This document shows positions 61,594 through 64,000 of a stretch of DNA of 64,000 nt, piece by piece (positions within the stretch are counted from its first letter, which is position 1; each line of letters opens with the position of its first letter). The translations under genes were made by a program, and so were the position numbers. The stretch lies in NCBI RefSeq assembly GCF_012277295.1, contig NZ_CP051156.1, positions 248,001 to 312,000 of the forward strand. Reading direction: 5' to 3'. Below the pieces are notes generated by a model. That model was given only the letters and a program-made list of their open reading frames with translations. It did not search any database and was not told the DNA's origin. Source of the DNA: Wolbachia endosymbiont of Ctenocephalides felis wCfeT (GTDB lineage: Bacteria > Pseudomonadota > Alphaproteobacteria > Rickettsiales > Anaplasmataceae).

Positions 61594-62961
61594 ATGACAT
61601 TAGTAAAAACTGAAATAGCAAAAATTGAGGATAAAAAAGCTGTAGGGGGATTTTTTAAGATGCTGGGAGGAGTGGCAGACGCAGTTAGATCGTGGGTTGG
61701 TAACATTAACCCTGACTTAAATAGCAGTCGCGATATCGAGAGCCTAACTTCAAAAATGAACGAATGTTTAAATCCAAAGGGAGGCGAAGTTTCAGCACGT
61801 AAGAACACTGTATCTCTTGGTAATCTATATTTGACTCTATCTGAAGAAGGTAAAGTAAGGTTTTTGCAGACTCTAGCAGAAAAGTTTAACTCACATAGAG
61901 AAGAAATAGATGAAAAAATTATAGAATATAAAGAAAATCGAAACTTAGAATTGAGCTATAAATTTGAACAAGATCTTATAAAGGTTCTTGAGTCACCGCG
62001 TTCGAAGATATTAAAGCAATTCATATCTTTACCAGAAGGGCTTAAATTTATTGTTGATATGCGCTCTGATGTGCTGAAATTAAAGAATCAATATAAAACT
62101 TTGAGTCCACTTGAAAGTGAAATAAAAAACACACTGAATTCTTGGGTTGATGTAGATTTGTTAGATCTCCATCAAATCACTTGGGATTCTCCTGCATCAC
62201 TACTTGAAAAGCTTATAAAATATGAAGCAGTGCATAAAATTTCCTCCTGGGGTGATTTAAAAAATAGGCTAGATTCTGATCGCCTCTGTTTTGCTTTTTT
62301 CCATTATAAGATGCCAAATGAGCCTCTAATTTTCGTGGAAGTTGCATTGGTGAATAAAATTGCCGATAGCATTCAGCACCTTTTGGACGAATCATTACCA
62401 TCAAATGATCCAAGTAGCGCAAATACTGCAATATTTTATTCAATATCGAATACTCAAGCTGGATTGTCTGGAATTAGTCTTGGTAATTTTTTAATTAAAA
62501 GAGTTGTAGAAAAGCTCTCGCAAGAATTTAAGAATGTAAAAACATACGCAACTCTTTCACCGATTCCTGGCTTTACAAAATGGCTAAAAGAGCAAAGTGC
62601 TGATCTATTGAATACATTTGACATAAAGCAATCTGGTGAAGAAATTTTAGAACAGCTGAAAGTTAATGCTGAATACGAAAAACAATGTTTACTTAAGCTA
62701 TGTGCGCATTACTTACTTAAGGTTAAGGGTCATAATGGCAGTGCTTACGATCCTGTGGCACATTTTCACTTAAGCAATGGTGCATCAATAAAGCAGCTAA
62801 ATTGGATGGCAGATATTTCAGAAAAAGGCATGGATCAGTCAGCTGGAATAATGGTAAATTATTTATATGAATTGCCTAAAATAGATAATAATCATGAAAA
62901 TTACATGATTAACAAAGTTATTTCTTGTTCAAAGCAGGTGTTATCCATATTAAAGGGATAA
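61594..62961 (+). CDS. malonyl-CoA decarboxylase
   Basis: 455 residues. The C-terminal catalytic domain shows EPLIFVEVALV, TAIFYSISNTQAGLSGISLG, NFLIKRVVEKL, YATLSPIPGFTKWL and AHFHLSNGASIKQLNWMAD, all hallmarks of MCD; N-terminal helical domain present. Converts malonyl-CoA to acetyl-CoA and CO2, removing the fatty-acid precursor or detoxifying malonyl-CoA. Full length, 52 bases after ftsW. Confidence 0.9.
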   Translation: MTLVKTEIAKIEDKKAVGGFFKMLGGVADAVRSWVGNINPDLNSSRDIESLTSKMNECLNPKGGEVSARKNTVSLGNLYLTLSEEGKVRFLQTLAEKFNSHREEIDEKIIEYKENRNLELSYKFEQDLIKVLESPRSKILKQFISLPEGLKFIVDMRSDVLKLKNQYKTLSPLESEIKNTLNSWVDVDLLDLHQITWDSPASLLEKLIKYEAVHKISSWGDLKNRLDSDRLCFAFFHYKMPNEPLIFVEVALVNKIADSIQHLLDESLPSNDPSSANTAIFYSISNTQAGLSGISLGNFLIKRVVEKLSQEFKNVKTYATLSPIPGFTKWLKEQSADLLNTFDIKQSGEEILEQLKVNAEYEKQCLLKLCAHYLLKVKGHNGSAYDPVAHFHLSNGASIKQLNWMADISEKGMDQSAGIMVNYLYELPKIDNNHENYMINKVISCSKQVLSILKG

Positions 62962-63030
62962 CGACCCACAACTGTACGAATATTGCATTTTAGGCCAGTT
63001 ACTCACAAAACGGCGTTATCAGAGTAGCCG

Positions 63031-63711
63031 TCACTGTGGTCTAGTAAAAAGAATATCATTGGCGTAGCTTTCTGCTTGTTGGCTTGAGGGAAGTGTATTA
63101 CTTATTTTTCCATTTTTATACGCTTCACTCTCTGCTTCTACGAGGCAGTTTGGAAGTTGAGTGGATAATCCTTCCACGCTTTCTGCTTGTTGTCCTGAGG
63201 AGAGTATATTATCTATTTTTTTTCCATTTTTATATGCTCCACTATCCGCTTCTACGAGGCAGTTTGGAAGTTGAGTAGATAATTTTTCCGCATTTTTAGC
63301 GCTTATCTTTGGATTTCCTCTAAGACTAATACATTTGAGATTAGGAAGTTTCTCCAAGTGTGGAGCCAGTACTGTTAAATTTGAGTTCCCAAGATGGTTA
63401 TGCTCAAGATACAAATGTGTAAGCTGAGGAAGTTTCTCAAAGTGTAAAGCAAATGTTTTAAAACTTTGGTCTGTAAACGTGTTATGACTAAGATTAATGC
63501 ATGTAAGATGAGAAAATTTCTCCAAGTATTTTTCTTCAATTGGGCGTCCAATAAAGCACTTTTGTAAATTAAACTCCTTAATCTTAGATATGTTTTTCCT
63601 TTTAGATATCTCTTCTAAAAGCTTTTCTAATGTCTTACCAGGATTGTTTCTCCGTATTTTTAAAACACCTCCGTTAATTTTATAATCATAACCGAGCATT
63701 CTATACTTCAC
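63031..63711 (-). CDS. leucine-rich-repeat protein with tandem C-terminal repeat
   Basis: 226 residues. N-cap (LKIRRNNPGKTLEKLLEEIS) resembles that of the larger LRR protein at 55090. Residues ~45-145 carry four LRRs (LTCINLSHNTFTDQSFKTFA, LTHLYLEHNHLGNSNLTVLA). The tail is a ~37-residue unit repeated twice (STQLPNCLVEADSGAYKNGK... then STQLPNCLVEAESEAYKNGK), a recent internal duplication. No signal peptide or membrane helix. Likely a shorter paralogue of the 55090 gene with the same promoter. Confidence 0.8.
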   Translation of the reverse strand: MKYRMLGYDYKINGGVLKIRRNNPGKTLEKLLEEISKRKNISKIKEFNLQKCFIGRPIEEKYLEKFSHLTCINLSHNTFTDQSFKTFALHFEKLPQLTHLYLEHNHLGNSNLTVLAPHLEKLPNLKCISLRGNPKISAKNAEKLSTQLPNCLVEADSGAYKNGKKIDNILSSGQQAESVEGLSTQLPNCLVEAESEAYKNGKISNTLPSSQQAESYANDILFTRPQ

Positions 63712-63730
63712 TAAAGATTAATATATAAAT

Positions 63731-63759
63731 ATTCTATCTAATATCTTTACTTTTGTCAA
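63731..63759 (-). promoter_or_regulatory. promoter of the LRR gene 63031-63711
   Basis: Minus strand TTGACA, 17-base spacer AAAGTAAAGATATTAGA, TAGAAT, 20 bases before the ATG. A near-consensus sigma-70 promoter, matching the one at 57396-57424. Confidence 0.75.
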
Positions 63760-63829
63760 CAAATTAGGTGACCTTTACAAGAATGACACCATTTTCTAAT
63801 GTATGAAGACCATATTACGTAGAAAAATT

Positions 63830-63856
63830 CAGTTATTTCCAAAACGGAAATAACTG
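63830..63856 (-). terminator. intrinsic terminator of topA
   Basis: Perfect 11-bp stem CAGTTATTTCC/GGAAATAACTG, 5-base loop, followed on the minus strand by AATTTTTC; 18 bases past the topA stop codon. Confidence 0.85.
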
Positions 63857-63873
63857 CTTCAAATCAACCAAAT

Positions 63874-64000
63874 TTAGTGCAACTTACTCTTAATCAGCTC
63901 CAGAGCCTTTTTTAGATCTATGCTTTCAATATCTGCATCTTTGCCTAAGGCAACGTTGGTTTTATCGCATTTTATGTAAAATCCATATCTGCCGTTGCAA
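63874..64000 (-). CDS. topA: DNA topoisomerase I, C-terminal end (partial)
   Basis: The minus-strand frame reads CNGRYGFYIKCDKTNVALGK, DIESIDLKKALELIKSKLH and stops at 63874. This G-x-YG-x-YIK...A-L-x-L-I pattern is the repeat at the C-terminus of bacterial TopA of Rickettsiales. The rest lies beyond the window. TopA relaxes negative supercoils, balancing gyrase. Confidence 0.75.
   Translation of the reverse strand, partial: CNGRYGFYIKCDKTNVALGKDADIESIDLKKALELIKSKLH

Overview
The window is from a Wolbachia-like alphaproteobacterium (Rickettsiales; obligate arthropod or nematode endosymbiont). The evidence is low GC, many ankyrin-repeat genes, Msp2/P44/WSP-type outer-membrane barrels, a compact set of single-copy housekeeping genes packed with overlaps, and very heavy IS load with many decaying genes. 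I do not assign a supergroup. No CRISPR array, rRNA, cif genes or phage WO structural module were seen; one isolated gene-transfer-agent-like gene is present.

Layout. 1-3.75 kb: a broken ankyrin gene cut by IS66 copy 1, then an intact ankyrin gene. 3.9-9 kb: an EndoU-like gene with an in-frame stop, rlpA, murC carrying two in-frame palindromic insertions, and the 5' half of an orphan gene cut by IS66 copy 2. 9.1-16.4 kb: gyrB, two damaged Wolbachia-type hypothetical genes, an ankyrin gene whose 5' end was removed by an IS903-type element. 16.4-24.3 kb: outer-membrane protein tandem copies, fumC, a DUF2163/GTA-like gene, an ankyrin-like membrane protein, a PAS-like gene split by a two-frame IS5 element, a small membrane-protein family member. 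24.5-28.3 kb: IS66 copy 3 and two decayed ankyrin genes. 28.6-36.6 kb: groES-groEL, ygfZ-dapF, rpsU-sucC-sucD, a KAP-type NTPase and recR. 36.9-41.1 kb: a Glu/Gly-rich gene split by an IS903-type element, then IS66 copy 4. 41.1-49.1 kb: rimM, a class II aldolase, sucB, IS66 copy 5, eno-obgE, IS66 copy 6. 49.1-64 kb: an outer-membrane protein, mtaB, rnd, pyrC, a decayed membrane-protein paralogue, two leucine-rich-repeat genes, tRNA-Ser(UGA), ispG-ubiE-ftsW-mcd and the 3' end of topA.

Themes. The core genes cover TCA cycle (fumC, sucB, sucC, sucD), lipid II/DAP pathway (murC, dapF, ftsW, rlpA), isoprenoid and quinone synthesis (ispG, ubiE), pyrimidine synthesis (pyrC), chaperones, translation (rpsU, rimM, mtaB, obgE) and DNA topology/repair (gyrB, topA, recR). 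Between them lie candidate host-interaction proteins (ankyrin, LRR, EndoU-like, OMPs), most of them damaged.

The strongest new observations concern mobile DNA. A gene cut by IS66 has its two halves, each with the same 8-bp target copy, about 36 kb apart at two IS66 copies. The IS66 left end is open in all three frames and supplies C-terminal tails to obgE, an ankyrin gene and an orphan gene; an old diverged IS66 end supplies the tail of rnd. In two cases (IS903-type copy B and the two-frame IS5 copy) the interrupted gene can be rebuilt exactly from the target duplication. All positions and motifs come from reading the sequence; no database search was run.
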